Assembly (NCBI GenBank): GCA_025963645.1
Contig: JAOQAI010000008.1
Coordinates: 1-64,000 of the forward strand
DNA from: Flaviaestuariibacter sp.
GTDB taxonomy: Bacteria; Bacteroidota; Bacteroidia; Chitinophagales; Chitinophagaceae
Reading direction: 5' to 3'
Length of the DNA: 64,000 nt
Shown here: positions 53,494 to 62,359 of the stretch, in pieces
Layout of the letters: each line of letters begins with the position of its first letter
Numbering within the stretch: position 1 is the stretch's first letter
Made by a program: the position numbers and the translations under genes
Notes under the pieces: model-generated
Databases searched by the model: none
Told to the model about the DNA's origin: nothing
The model's input: the letters and a program-made list of their open reading frames with translations, nothing else

Positions 53494-55915
53494 CCTTTGC
53501 CTGTTGCACCGCTTTTTGCAACTGCTGTTTGTTCTTATCCACGGCCTTTTTCTTCGGAGGTGGTTTTGTGAAGTTGTATGCCAGGGAAAGCCGCAGGTTT
53601 CTTGTTTGTGTAGCTGAATAATTCTCTACCGTAAAGAAGGGACCATAAGTAAACGTGCGGTTATTCTGCTGGCGGAACGGATCAATGATATTCAGGGTAA
53701 CAGTAGCTCTCTTCTGTAACATTTTTGCCTGCACACCAAGATTCATGCTCATCGTGCTTCTTACCGTACCCTGCGGGTTGGCAAAACGGTTAAAGGTGAA
53801 GCTGCTGGTGGCGTTATAAAGCTCCCGCCAGGTATAATTCGCATTTACATTAGAGGTAAACGAACTACCATCACGGAAACGCCGAACCGTTTTATCGAAG
53901 CGGCTGTATTGATTGTGTGTGTAGCTAGCACTTAAATTAATTTTTGCTGCTTTACTGATCGTATAACCATTCCAGGTGCTTAATTCGTATTCCCGCTTGC
54001 TGCTGATGTTCTGGTAGGTAAGCTCGTTGGCAGTGACACGGATCTGGTTAAACACATTGATAACGCGGTTGAATCCCATTCCAATGTTTAGGAAATAAGC
54101 CTTTGTTGTTTTTCCCAGCACCAGATCAAAATTATGGGTAAGCGTTGGTTGCAGTTCGGGGTTGCCGTAGCGGATATTGTTAGAGTCAGAAACATCGACA
54201 GTTGGATTCAATTCATTTACGCCGGGGCGGCGGATAGAACGGCGATACGAAACCGTAAGATTCAGCTTTTCTCTCCAGTTGCGGTTAAGGTTGGCAAATG
54301 GCAGGAAGTTCCAGTAGCTGTTACCCCTTGCCATTCCGGCTTTTACCAGGTCAAAATGAATGTTGGTTCTTTCAGCGGACACGCCAGCTGTTGTGCTAAA
54401 ATCTTTCATAATGACTTGCCGCGCCGAAGCCCTTAGGTTTGTAATCGTCTGGTCGAAGAAGAATTCATTGTTCAACACTTCTAAAGGCGTCCATTTGCCA
54501 TCGGTCTTTTTCAGGTAATTCGCATCTGTTTCAATGTGAGAAGAAGCGATGTTGTGAAAGCCGCCCACGGATAGAAAGGTCTTTTTATTCTTCAAAGGCA
54601 GATCGTAATTTGCGCGGAAATTATAACCCTTGCTTCGATTGTCATTAAACACCTGTTGGGTACTATCATTGCCCGAGAAGGTGAAATCTGCCGGGTTCAG
54701 GAATTGCTCGTAAAAATCGCGGGTGTTGTTGTTGTTGGAATAATTGACACTGGCAATCAGCTTCAAGGTTTCGCCCGGCCGCTTGGTGCGCTTTGTATAG
54801 GAAACACTAAGGTTTGGATTGAAATTGCTCCCCTTGCTGTTTACCAGGCGCTCCCGCAAGTAGTATCGTGTGTCTCTTTTATTAAAGCGGTTGAATTGAG
54901 CTTCGCTCTGATTGTCAAAATCATTTCTATTGTAAGAGAAGGTGAGATTCAGCGCATTGAATTTATTGAAATCATAATCCGCATTCACCCGCAGGTTAGG
55001 GCGCAACGCTTTATTATCATTTCCATTGGTATTGTAATAGCGCAGCGAATCCGCGTTCAGGTTTTGCCGGTTCGAGTAGCCTTCGCCAATAAATTGATTA
55101 TAACCCGCGCCGCCATTTACCGTAAGTGCAAAAGCGTTCTTGCGGTAAGAGAAGTTTCCATTCAGGCTTGCTTCACCCCTTGTGCCAAGTGATAAATTCA
55201 GGCGTCCCGTCTTTCCTACCCTCCCTTTCCGGGTAGTGATGTTTATCACCCCACCCTGCTCGTTGGCATACTGCGGTGGCGGGTTGGTCATTACTTCTAT
55301 CTTTTCTATGGCGCTTCCGGGCATTGATTCCAGCAGGTCCTGCAGCTGTTGCTGGTTCAATTCCACCGGCTTGTCATCGATCAGTATCTTCGGTTCTTTG
55401 CCGCGTACCAGTAATTTTCCATCCGGGTCTTTGGTTACTAACGGAACATTGGTCAGGAGTTCGGAAGCATTGCTGCCGGCGCTTAAAGCTGATTCCGCTG
55501 CGTTAAATGTGATATTACCATCCTTGCTTTGGATCAAGGGCTTCTCAGCGTATATAATCACCTCCTGCAAATTGCTGCTGGTTTTGGATAGCAATACAAG
55601 ATCCGCCAGGTTGAAATCTTTTCGATCTGCCCGGAAGTGAATACTGTCAATGACCTTGGGTTGAAACCCGACAAAGGAAATATGAATGCGATAATAGCCG
55701 TTGCCGATCCCGTCAAAGTTGAATTCGCCGCCGGCATCTGTAGTGGAAGTTTTACGAAAAGAAGAATCGGGAAGAAGGATCAATTGAACCGTGGCGCCTT
55801 CCAAAGCTTTGCTCTTTTCATCCATTATATTGCCGGTCATGATTCCTAGGGAGTCACGTTGCGCAAAAAGGGAATGAAAAAAGAGACTAAAAAGTAGACT
55901 AAGCAGGTATTTCAT
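53483..55915 (-). CDS. Outer-membrane receptor with carboxypeptidase-like domain and plug (TonB-dependent-type barrel)
   Basis: An 810-aa protein from the ATG at 55915. A longer frame extends 91 codons upstream, but it crosses the promoter region and lacks a signal peptide, while this ATG starts MKYLLSLLFSLFFHSLFAQ. A carboxypeptidase-regulatory-like domain (about 22-110), a plug (about 115-240; ILIDDKPVEL, GGVINITTRKG) and a 22-strand-like barrel follow (RRPGVNELNP is typical of the OMP_b-brl_3 group). The C-terminus is a short basic, Lys/Gln-rich tail (PPPKKKAVDKNKQQ), unusual for a barrel end. Substrate unknown. Confidence 0.85.
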   Translation of the reverse strand: MKYLLSLLFSLFFHSLFAQRDSLGIMTGNIMDEKSKALEGATVQLILLPDSSFRKTSTTDAGGEFNFDGIGNGYYRIHISFVGFQPKVIDSIHFRADRKDFNLADLVLLSKTSSNLQEVIIYAEKPLIQSKDGNITFNAAESALSAGSNASELLTNVPLVTKDPDGKLLVRGKEPKILIDDKPVELNQQQLQDLLESMPGSAIEKIEVMTNPPPQYANEQGGVINITTRKGRVGKTGRLNLSLGTRGEASLNGNFSYRKNAFALTVNGGAGYNQFIGEGYSNRQNLNADSLRYYNTNGNDNKALRPNLRVNADYDFNKFNALNLTFSYNRNDFDNQSEAQFNRFNKRDTRYYLRERLVNSKGSNFNPNLSVSYTKRTKRPGETLKLIASVNYSNNNNTRDFYEQFLNPADFTFSGNDSTQQVFNDNRSKGYNFRANYDLPLKNKKTFLSVGGFHNIASSHIETDANYLKKTDGKWTPLEVLNNEFFFDQTITNLRASARQVIMKDFSTTAGVSAERTNIHFDLVKAGMARGNSYWNFLPFANLNRNWREKLNLTVSYRRSIRRPGVNELNPTVDVSDSNNIRYGNPELQPTLTHNFDLVLGKTTKAYFLNIGMGFNRVINVFNQIRVTANELTYQNISSKREYELSTWNGYTISKAAKINLSASYTHNQYSRFDKTVRRFRDGSSFTSNVNANYTWRELYNATSSFTFNRFANPQGTVRSTMSMNLGVQAKMLQKRATVTLNIIDPFRQQNNRTFTYGPFFTVENYSATQTRNLRLSLAYNFTKPPPKKKAVDKNKQQLQKAVQQAKAKQ

Positions 55916-55964
55916 GGACGCCTCAAAATTATTCAATCCAGCTGAATAAAAACTTCTTAAAATC

Positions 55965-55977
55965 TGACAGTCTGTCA
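55965..55977. promoter_or_regulatory. 13-bp palindrome in the divergent promoter region
   Basis: TGACAG-T-CTGTCA, a perfect palindrome with one central base, located in the gap between the divergent outer-membrane receptor and miaB. It sits 20 bp upstream of the miaB -7 box and 50 bp upstream of the receptor ATG, a good place for a repressor or activator of both. Confidence 0.5.
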
Positions 55978-55996
55978 CACCACAAAACGGATAGCT

Positions 55997-56004
55997 TATC
56001 TTTG
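55997..56004 (+). promoter_or_regulatory. -7 box of the miaB promoter
   Basis: TATCTTTG matches the Bacteroidota TAnnTTTG consensus exactly and lies 19 bp before the miaB ATG. No clear -33 TTG is seen; the palindrome occupies that place. Confidence 0.65.
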
Positions 56005-56023
56005 CGCTCAATTGTGAGGAATT

Positions 56024-57574
56024 ATGTTTGATGTAGCTACTACCAAAGTGCATGATGAGACGAGGCAGGGAGAAGCCTTTGCTCCTTTTGCCATAGACCC
56101 TACTCTCTATCAACGCCGGTTTTATATAGAAAGTTATGGCTGCGCTATGAATTTTAGCGACAGCGAGATCGTGGCTTCCATCCTGCAAGGCGAAGGCTTT
56201 GGCGCTACCCGCAATGTTGAAGATGCAGACCTGATCTTTGTTAATACCTGTTCTATTCGGGAAAAAGCCGAAATGACGGTGCGCAAGCGGCTGACTGAAT
56301 TTCGCAAGCTGAAAAAGCGCAGACCCGGAATGCTCGTTGGGATATTGGGTTGTATGGCAGAACGCTTAAAGGCAAAATTATTAGAAGAAGAAAAGCTGGT
56401 GGATCTGGTGATCGGCCCCGACGCGTACCGCACCTTACCGGACTTGATCAAAGAAGCAGACGGGGGACAAAAAGGTGTGAATGTGCTGCTCAGCCGCGAT
56501 GAAACTTATGCCGATATTTCACCGGTTAGATTGAACAGCAATGGCATCACTGCTTTTGTCAGCATCATGCGAGGCTGTAATAATATGTGTTCCTTCTGCG
56601 TAGTTCCGTTTACAAGAGGGCGTGAACGCAGCCGCGATGCCGCGAGTATTGTGCAGGAATGCCGGCAACTTTTTGATGATGGTTATAAGGAAGTAACCCT
56701 ACTGGGTCAGAATGTGGACAGCTATTATTATCAAAGTACAGCCCCTCTAAATCTCCCCGGTGGGGAGACTTCGCTGCCGCACAAAGGCCAGCTTAATCGA
56801 GAAACTGCGAAGGAATCAAACACGTTGCAAAGCCCGCCAAGTGAGTTGGTTTCCTCCCACACCGGGGGAGGTCGGGAGGGTGCTATTACTTTTGCCCGGC
56901 TGCTCGAAATGGTTGCCCTCATATCCCCTGATCTGCGCATCCGTTTCTCCACCTCTCACCCGAAAGATATTACGGACGATGTGCTTCATACGATGAAAAA
57001 ATATGAGAACATCTGCAAATACATTCACCTTCCGCTGCAAAGTGGCTCTACCCGAATGTTGCAGTTAATGAACCGCAGTTATACCCGCGAGTGGTATAAA
57101 GCAAAGGTGGATCGCATCAAAGAGATCATGCCGGACTGTGCCCTTAGCTCCGATGTGATCGCCGGTTTTTGTACGGAGACCGAAGAGGACCACCAGGAAA
57201 CGCTCAGTATGATGGCTTATGTGAAATATGATTTCAGCTATATGTTCTTCTACAGCGAACGCCCGGGCACCCTGGCGCAGCGCTGCTATGAAGATGATAT
57301 TCCTTTGGACGTGAAGAAAAGACGGTTGCAGGAGATCGTGGACCTACAAGGAAAGCTTTCCCATCAAAGCAACCGTGAGGACCTGGGCAAGACATTTAAG
57401 GTATTGATCGAAGGCGAATCAAAAAAAGATGAGCACTTCTGGAAAGGGCGAAACAGCCAGAATAAAGTGGTCATTTTTCCGAAAGGAGCTTTCTCTTATA
57501 AAGCTGGTGACTATGCCGAAGTGCATGTGACCAGCTGCACACAGGCGACATTGATTGGAGAAATCGTTAATTAA
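56024..57574 (+). CDS. miaB: tRNA-2-methylthio-N6-dimethylallyladenosine synthase with in-frame repeat insertion
   Basis: A 516-aa radical-SAM methylthiotransferase. The UPF0004 domain has its three Cys (Cys40 in SYGCAMN, Cys76 in VNTCSIRE, Cys110 in LGCMAERL). The radical-SAM CxxxCxxC is Cys185-Cys189-Cys192 in [17 protein letters not shown]. The TRAM domain ends the protein. It adds a methylthio group to i6A37 of tRNA. Family length is normally about 440-480; residues 240-287 ([10 protein letters not shown] ... [10 protein letters not shown]) are an extra low-complexity segment encoded by a palindromic repeat. First gene of a long plus-strand run; the next gene starts 2 bp after its stop. 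Confidence 0.95.
   Translation: MFDVATTKVHDETRQGEAFAPFAIDPTLYQRRFYIESYGCAMNFSDSEIVASILQGEGFGATRNVEDADLIFVNTCSIREKAEMTVRKRLTEFRKLKKRRPGMLVGILGCMAERLKAKLLEEEKLVDLVIGPDAYRTLPDLIKEADGGQKGVNVLLSRDETYADISPVRLNSNGITAFVSIMRGCNNMCSFCVVPFTRGRERSRDAASIVQECRQLFDDGYKEVTLLGQNVDSYYYQSTAPLNLPGGETSLPHKGQLNRETAKESNTLQSPPSELVSSHTGGGREGAITFARLLEMVALISPDLRIRFSTSHPKDITDDVLHTMKKYENICKYIHLPLQSGSTRMLQLMNRSYTREWYKAKVDRIKEIMPDCALSSDVIAGFCTETEEDHQETLSMMAYVKYDFSYMFFYSERPGTLAQRCYEDDIPLDVKKRRLQEIVDLQGKLSHQSNREDLGKTFKVLIEGESKKDEHFWKGRNSQNKVVIFPKGAFSYKAGDYAEVHVTSCTQATLIGEIVN
56738..56884 (+). repeat. Palindromic interspersed repeat (MITE-like) inserted in frame in miaB
   Basis: The left end (GCCCCTCTAAATCTCCCCGG from 56740) and the reverse complement of the right end (GCACCCTCCCGACCTCCCCC) share the pattern CCCTC-N(5-8)-CTCCCC-GG-GGGGAG, as in a class of intergenic repeats common in Bacteroidota. 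The roughly 145-bp unit keeps the reading frame open and adds about 48 codons. Confidence 0.65.
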
Positions 57575-57576
57575 AC

Positions 57577-57891
57577 ATGATTCCAGAAGTAAAAAATAAC
57601 TTGGATAAGATAATTGCTGCTTGCAAGCGTATGCAGTTAAAATCGCTTCATCTTTTTGGTTCTGGGGCTAGGGTTAAAGACTATACACAAAATAGCGACC
57701 TTGATTTTCTTTTTAGTATGGTAACGGGAAAAGATGGAATGCCTGTAAGCGGTTTCGATTACTTTGATGTGTTGTGGGAGCTGGAAAAAATAACAGGAAA
57801 AAAAGTAGACCTTGTTGCAGCTGAAAAGATTCGGAATAAGTATTTTTTGCAAAGTGTCTTAGAGGACCAAATCAAGTTATATGAAGCATAA
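57577..57891 (+). CDS. mntA: MntA-type nucleotidyltransferase antitoxin
   Basis: A 104-aa minimal nucleotidyltransferase. The motif LFGSGARVKDYTQNSDLDFLF has the GS (28-29) and DxD (41-43) residues; Asp78 in KKVDLV is the third acidic residue. MntA proteins inactivate the paired HepT toxin by adding AMP units to a tyrosine. The start is 2 bp after the miaB stop, and its end overlaps hepT by 11 bp, the usual arrangement for a toxin-antitoxin pair. Confidence 0.9.
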   Translation: MIPEVKNNLDKIIAACKRMQLKSLHLFGSGARVKDYTQNSDLDFLFSMVTGKDGMPVSGFDYFDVLWELEKITGKKVDLVAAEKIRNKYFLQSVLEDQIKLYEA

Positions 57892-58222
57892 CTTGGAAAA
57901 ATATCTGGAGGATATAAGGCTTTCTATCTCAGATATAGAAGCTTATGTCAAGAACACAAATTCTGCCATTGAATTAGAAGCGAATCCAATCTTATTTGAT
58001 GCACTATGCAGACGGTTTGCCATTATTGGTGAAGCGCTTCACCAAGCTAATAAATTAGACCGAACCATTCCAATTTCCGAAAAGGGCAGGATAACGGGAC
58101 TTCGGCATATAATCGTACATGATTATGATAAGGTACGGGCACCTGATTTATGGGCTATCATTACCACCAAGCTTACACTATTGAAAACAGAAGTAGAAGA
58201 CCTACTTGATAAAACAAATTAA
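57881..58222 (+). CDS. hepT: HEPN-domain toxin, HepT family
   Basis: A 113-aa HEPN protein. The RNase motif RX4HXY is complete: Arg75, His80 and Tyr82 in RHIIVHDY. Tyr82 is the expected target of AMP transfer by MntA. The rest is the four-helix HEPN bundle (IGEALHQANKL). HepT cleaves RNA when free. It ends 2 bp before the sigma-54 activator's GTG start, so this pair is embedded in the miaB operon. Confidence 0.9.
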   Translation: MKHNLEKYLEDIRLSISDIEAYVKNTNSAIELEANPILFDALCRRFAIIGEALHQANKLDRTIPISEKGRITGLRHIIVHDYDKVRAPDLWAIITTKLTLLKTEVEDLLDKTN

Positions 58223-58224
58223 AC

Positions 58225-59454
58225 GTGGATCAGCAAAGCATAAAAAACAGGTTTGGCATTATAGGAAATTCTCCGGCATTGAATTATGCGTTGCAAGTAG
58301 CGACGCAAGTGGCCAATACCGATCTTACGGTTTTGATCAACGGTGAAAGCGGTGTCGGTAAAGAAGCCTTTTCACAAATCATACACTCGCTTTCCGCACG
58401 AAAGCACAATCCTTTTATTGCCGTGAACTGTGGCGCCATTCCCGAAGGCACCATTGACTCCGAGCTCTTCGGGCATGAAAAAGGTTCGTTCACCGGTGCG
58501 GCCGACAGCCGGAAAGGCTATTTTGAAACAGTAAACAGTGGAACGATTTTCCTGGATGAAATCGGAGAAATGCCGTTAGGTACGCAAGCTCGTTTACTCC
58601 GGGTTTTAGAGAGTGGCGAATTCATACGTGTTGGTTCTTCAAAGGTGCAAAAAACGGATGTGCGCGTTGTGGCCGCTACTAATAAGGACCTGCTGGAATG
58701 GGTGCAGCAGAACCGCTTTCGGGAAGATCTATATTATCGCTTGAATACAGTGCCCATAAGGGTTCCGGCCTTGCGCGACCGTAAAGAAGACATTCCACTG
58801 CTCTTCCGAAAATTCGTGATCGATTTTGCGGAACGTTATAAAACTACGCCGGTTCAATTGGATGAAGGTGCCCGGCAACGCCTTGTTAACTATACCTGGC
58901 CGGGAAATATTCGGGAGTTAAAAAATATAGCTGAACAAATATCCGTGCTGGCTACCGATAAGCAAGTGAACGCTACCGAACTCACTCGCTTTCTTCCCGA
59001 GAACAATATGAATCGAATGCCGGTATTGGTTGGAGGCGGTCAACAGCAAAGCGGGCAATTCAATAACGAAAGAGAGATCTTATACAAGCTCTTTTTTGAT
59101 ATGAAGCGTGACGTAACCGAGCTAAAAAAGCTGTTTATGGAAGTGATGCAAAATCCTTCCGCTGCACAGAACCCGGCTTTCATGAACGAATTGAAAGATC
59201 TTCAGCATCATCATGAAACTTCTCAACCGGTTTTGGTTCCGCATAACGTTCCTGCCCAACCGGTGATCATGCACGACTCCATTCATGACCATGTGGAAGT
59301 GGATGAGAGCCTGAACATTATGGACAAGGAAAAGGAATTGATCATTAAAGCTTTGAAAAAGCACCGGGGCAAGCGGAAAGATGCGGCCATGGACCTGGGC
59401 ATCAGCGAGCGGACGCTTTACAGAAAGTTAAAAGAATATGACATTGATGAATGA
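58225..59454 (+). CDS. Sigma-54-dependent transcriptional activator (AAA+ and Fis HTH, no receiver)
   Basis: A 409-aa protein from a GTG at 58225 (the previous stop ends 2 bp earlier; no ATG). The AAA+ domain lies at about 10-240: Walker A GESGVGKE (40-47), the sigma-54 loop GSFTGA (87-92; GAFTGA with Ser), Walker B FLDEIGEMP. A linker rich in Gln/His follows and a Fis-type HTH closes the protein (about 365-409, RKDAAMDLGISERTLYRKLKEY). It lacks any N-terminal sensory domain. It is a standard Bacteroidota neighbour of lptE; its targets are unknown. Confidence 0.93.
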   Translation: MDQQSIKNRFGIIGNSPALNYALQVATQVANTDLTVLINGESGVGKEAFSQIIHSLSARKHNPFIAVNCGAIPEGTIDSELFGHEKGSFTGAADSRKGYFETVNSGTIFLDEIGEMPLGTQARLLRVLESGEFIRVGSSKVQKTDVRVVAATNKDLLEWVQQNRFREDLYYRLNTVPIRVPALRDRKEDIPLLFRKFVIDFAERYKTTPVQLDEGARQRLVNYTWPGNIRELKNIAEQISVLATDKQVNATELTRFLPENNMNRMPVLVGGGQQQSGQFNNEREILYKLFFDMKRDVTELKKLFMEVMQNPSAAQNPAFMNELKDLQHHHETSQPVLVPHNVPAQPVIMHDSIHDHVEVDESLNIMDKEKELIIKALKKHRGKRKDAAMDLGISERTLYRKLKEYDIDE

Positions 59455-59597
59455 GATGGATAAAGTTGATAAGTTTAATAGTTGATTGGTTGAAAAGCAC
59501 TGTGATGGTCACAAACTGACTATAGACTTATCAAATGCCAATTGGATTTTATTAATCAAATTCAATAAGCCCTCAACAAAAGCTTAATAGAATTAAA

Positions 59598-60125
59598 ATG
59601 CCGGTTATAAAAAAAATATACTTCTTTGCGTTAACAGCAGCAATTGTTGGTTTAGCCAGCCTGAATTCTGGTTGTGGCGTTTATAGCTTCAAAGATGTTT
59701 CCATTCCTGATAGTATTAAAACAATCAAGATCAACATCATTGAGAACCGGGCGCCTTATGTAAACCCACAACTTGCCCCGCAATTGACAGAAAGGCTGCA
59801 ACGCAAGATTGTAGGACAGACCAAGCTTTCCCGCACCAACTCAGACAATGCCCATTATGACCTGAAAGCCACCATTGTAGATTATTCGGTCACCACTTCC
59901 GGCGTTTCCAATCAGCAAACCACGCAAAACCGCCTTACTGTAACTGTAGAAGTAACCCTCACGAATCAGCTGGCTGAAAACGCCGAAAAGAAATATACCA
60001 TCAGCCGTCCGTTTGATTTTTCAGCTAACCTTTCCCTACAGGCCGCCGAGTCCAGCCCGGCTTTTGCAGAACTAATAAAAGGTTTAAGCGATGATATTTT
60101 TAACCGCCTGTTTTCGGAGTGGTAA
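59598..60125 (+). CDS. lptE: LptE-family lipopolysaccharide assembly lipoprotein
   Basis: A 175-aa lipoprotein (lipobox LNSGC, Cys26) starting GVYSFKDVSIPDSIKTIKI after the Cys, which is the pattern of the Bacteroidota LptE family. The LptE body has YVNPQLAPQLTERLQRKI and LTVTVEVTLTN strands. It plugs the LptD barrel in the outer membrane and helps deliver lipopolysaccharide to the surface. Located after the sigma-54 gene and before secG, the usual Bacteroidota order. Confidence 0.88.
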   Translation: MPVIKKIYFFALTAAIVGLASLNSGCGVYSFKDVSIPDSIKTIKINIIENRAPYVNPQLAPQLTERLQRKIVGQTKLSRTNSDNAHYDLKATIVDYSVTTSGVSNQQTTQNRLTVTVEVTLTNQLAENAEKKYTISRPFDFSANLSLQAAESSPAFAELIKGLSDDIFNRLFSEW

Positions 60126-60143
60126 GTTTGGTTAATTTGCAGT

Positions 60144-60872
60144 ATGGACGGGGATATCACTACTTTATCTGAAACGCTTGTACAAAAGTCGTTTGCCGAT
60201 TGCAGCACAGAGGAGTTGCGAAAACTCACCGAGCAATATCCCTATTTCGCTCCTGCTCATTTTTTACTGCTTAAAAAGTTTGATCCTTCAACAGAAGCAT
60301 ACCGAAAGCAATATCAAAAAGCAATCCTTTATTTTCACGACCCCCTTTCCTTCGAAACATTGGTAAACCGTCAATCTTTCGAAATCCTTTTTGAAGAACC
60401 GGGGGATTCCGAGGACGAGCAAATTGCAGCCGAGATAATGGAAAGCCAGCCGGACGCCACTATCAAGCTTCCGGACCTGGATGCCCCGGTAATTGAAAGT
60501 GGTGAGCTTACATTCGAACCATTCCATACGGTCGATTACTTTGCCTCGCAAGGCATCAAGCTTTCGCAAACCGATGCATCGGGAGACAAATTCGGCAAGC
60601 AACTAAAAAGCTTTACCGATTGGCTAAAAATCATGAAGCGGCTGCCTGTTAATGAAGTGTCGAATGGAATGGCCAGCGCCGCAGAAAAAAAAGTAGAGAA
60701 CATGGCGGACCATTCGGTGCAGGAAGCCGAGATTGTCACGGAATCCATGGCGGAAGTTTGGATCAAACAGGGAAATAAAGGGAAAGCGATCGAGGTTTAC
60801 CAGAAATTAAGTTTGCTCAATCCCTCTAAAAACGCTTATTTTGCTGCCAAAATCCAAAACTTAAACGGATAA
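60144..60872 (+). CDS. Conserved hypothetical protein with C-terminal TPR-like unit
   Basis: A 242-aa cytoplasmic protein. The N-terminus (about 10-85) is helical, and about 90-165 is acidic. The C-terminus (MAEVWIKQGNKGKAIEVYQKLSLLNP, about 205-235) is one tetratricopeptide unit. No signal peptide. It lies 18 bp after lptE and 6 bp before secG, which is a conserved place for such proteins in Bacteroidota. Function unknown. Confidence 0.75.
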   Translation: MDGDITTLSETLVQKSFADCSTEELRKLTEQYPYFAPAHFLLLKKFDPSTEAYRKQYQKAILYFHDPLSFETLVNRQSFEILFEEPGDSEDEQIAAEIMESQPDATIKLPDLDAPVIESGELTFEPFHTVDYFASQGIKLSQTDASGDKFGKQLKSFTDWLKIMKRLPVNEVSNGMASAAEKKVENMADHSVQEAEIVTESMAEVWIKQGNKGKAIEVYQKLSLLNPSKNAYFAAKIQNLNG

Positions 60873-60878
60873 ACAAAC

Positions 60879-61250
60879 ATGACGACTTTATTTATTATAC
60901 TGATTATTCTGGCTAGTGTGATTTTGGCATTGATCGTATTGGTACAAAACCCGAAAGGCGGCGGATTGGCTGGCAACGTGGCTGGTTTTAGCAACCAGTT
61001 CATGGGCGTAAAGCAAACAACGGATGTTTTGGAAAAAGGCACCTGGATCTTCGCAGCTTTGATCGCTATTTTATGCATCACTTCTACTTTCTTTATTTCC
61101 GATGGCGAAAAAGTAAGGGATGATATCGATGCCATCGGCACCGGGCCCATCCAGGGAAATGCGCAAAAGAACAACACGACTACCGATTTCAATACCAACC
61201 CTCAAACAACTCCTGCAGGCACGCCCCTTCCTGACTCGGGCAGAAAATAA
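60879..61250 (+). CDS. secG: Preprotein translocase subunit SecG
   Basis: A 123-aa protein with two membrane helices (about 3-20 and 52-72) around the conserved loop LVQNPKGGGLAG and FMGVKQTTDVLEKGTW, the SecG signature. It assists the SecYE channel in protein export. The C-terminal tail beyond residue 80 is polar and longer than in E. coli, common in Bacteroidota. A strong terminator follows. Confidence 0.95.
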   Translation: MTTLFIILIILASVILALIVLVQNPKGGGLAGNVAGFSNQFMGVKQTTDVLEKGTWIFAALIAILCITSTFFISDGEKVRDDIDAIGTGPIQGNAQKNNTTTDFNTNPQTTPAGTPLPDSGRK

Positions 61251-61267
61251 ATTGATTTAAAATATTG

Positions 61268-61300
61268 AAAACCCTGTCCCCTGCGGCAGGGTTTTTTCAT
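61268..61300 (+). terminator. Intrinsic terminator after secG
   Basis: AAAACCCTG (61268-61276), 10-base loop, CAGGGTTTT (61287-61295) with further T. The stem is perfect over 9 bp. It separates secG from mltG. Confidence 0.8.
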
Positions 61301-61318
61301 TTACTTTAGTCACCAATT

Positions 61319-62359
61319 ATGAAACGAATTTTAGGGATCATCTTTCTGATACTTTTCTTGAGCGCTGCTGTCATTGCATGGACATTCTTAGGCTCCGGCA
61401 CCGGCTTTTCCGGCAACAAAGAAGTGCTATACATCCGTACCGGCCATGCAACAAAAGAAGCCGTTATGGATTCATTACGAAAGCACAAGATCATTAGCAA
61501 TGAATGGGGATTTAACCTGCTGGCAAATCGTTTGGGTTATTGGGAAAAGATACGACCTGGCAAATATGACTTCGAGAAAGGTACCAGTTTACTGACCATC
61601 GTCAGAACCTTGCGAAACGGAAAACAAACCCCGGTAAAATTTACGATTGCTAAAGTTCGCACAAAAGAAAGCCTGGCTAAAATGGTCGGCAGCCGCTTTG
61701 AGTGCGACTCTACGGACATGATTGCTTTTTTAAATAGCCCGGATTCCTTAAAAGACTTTAAAGTGAAACCTGAACAGGTTATGACCCTGGTGCTGCCGGA
61801 CACCTACACCTATAATTGGAACACAAGCCCAAGAAAGATCTATAAGAAATGGGCGGATGTAGCGGAAGGTTTTTGGACGAAGGAACGCCAAGCAAAAGCC
61901 GCCGCCAAAGGTCTGACAACAGCGGAAGCTTACACGGTTGCTTCCATAGTAGAGGAAGAAACGAATGCCGATCCGGAGAAGGGTAATGTTGCCAGTGTGT
62001 ATTTAAACCGAGTAAAAAAAGGAATGCCGCTGCAAGCCGATCCAACCATCAAATTTGCCTTGAACGACTTTACATTAAAGCGTATCTATGAAAAGCATTT
62101 GTACGTAGTATCCCCCTACAATACGTACCGCAATAGAGGATTGCCTCCCGGGCCTATTTGCACCCCATCCCGCAAAACCATTGATGCTGTGTTGAACGCA
62201 CCGCAAACGAATTATTTATATTTTGTTGCCAGTCCCGATTTTGATGGCACCCATTCTTTCAGTGCCACTTACGAAGAGCATTTGCAAAAAGCAAAAGCGT
62301 ACCAACAGGAACTGGATAAACAGCAAGCGATACGGGATTCAAAATCAGCCGGACAATAA
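61319..62359 (+). CDS. mltG: Endolytic peptidoglycan transglycosylase MltG
   Basis: A 346-aa protein with one N-terminal membrane anchor (about 3-22). The YceG/MltG domain spans about 140-330. The catalytic Glu is in ASIVEEETNADPEKGNVASVYLNRV, and PLQADPTIKFAL and SPYNTYRNRGLPPGPI complete the signature. It cuts nascent peptidoglycan strands. Its last base overlaps the next gene's ATG (TAATG), so the two are translationally coupled. Confidence 0.95.
   Translation: MKRILGIIFLILFLSAAVIAWTFLGSGTGFSGNKEVLYIRTGHATKEAVMDSLRKHKIISNEWGFNLLANRLGYWEKIRPGKYDFEKGTSLLTIVRTLRNGKQTPVKFTIAKVRTKESLAKMVGSRFECDSTDMIAFLNSPDSLKDFKVKPEQVMTLVLPDTYTYNWNTSPRKIYKKWADVAEGFWTKERQAKAAAKGLTTAEAYTVASIVEEETNADPEKGNVASVYLNRVKKGMPLQADPTIKFALNDFTLKRIYEKHLYVVSPYNTYRNRGLPPGPICTPSRKTIDAVLNAPQTNYLYFVASPDFDGTHSFSATYEEHLQKAKAYQQELDKQQAIRDSKSAGQ

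Noticed and set aside
55182-55640. 152-codon plus-strand ORF antisense to the outer-membrane receptor
   Set aside because: The minus-strand frame has recognised plug motifs over the same bases; the plus frame has none.
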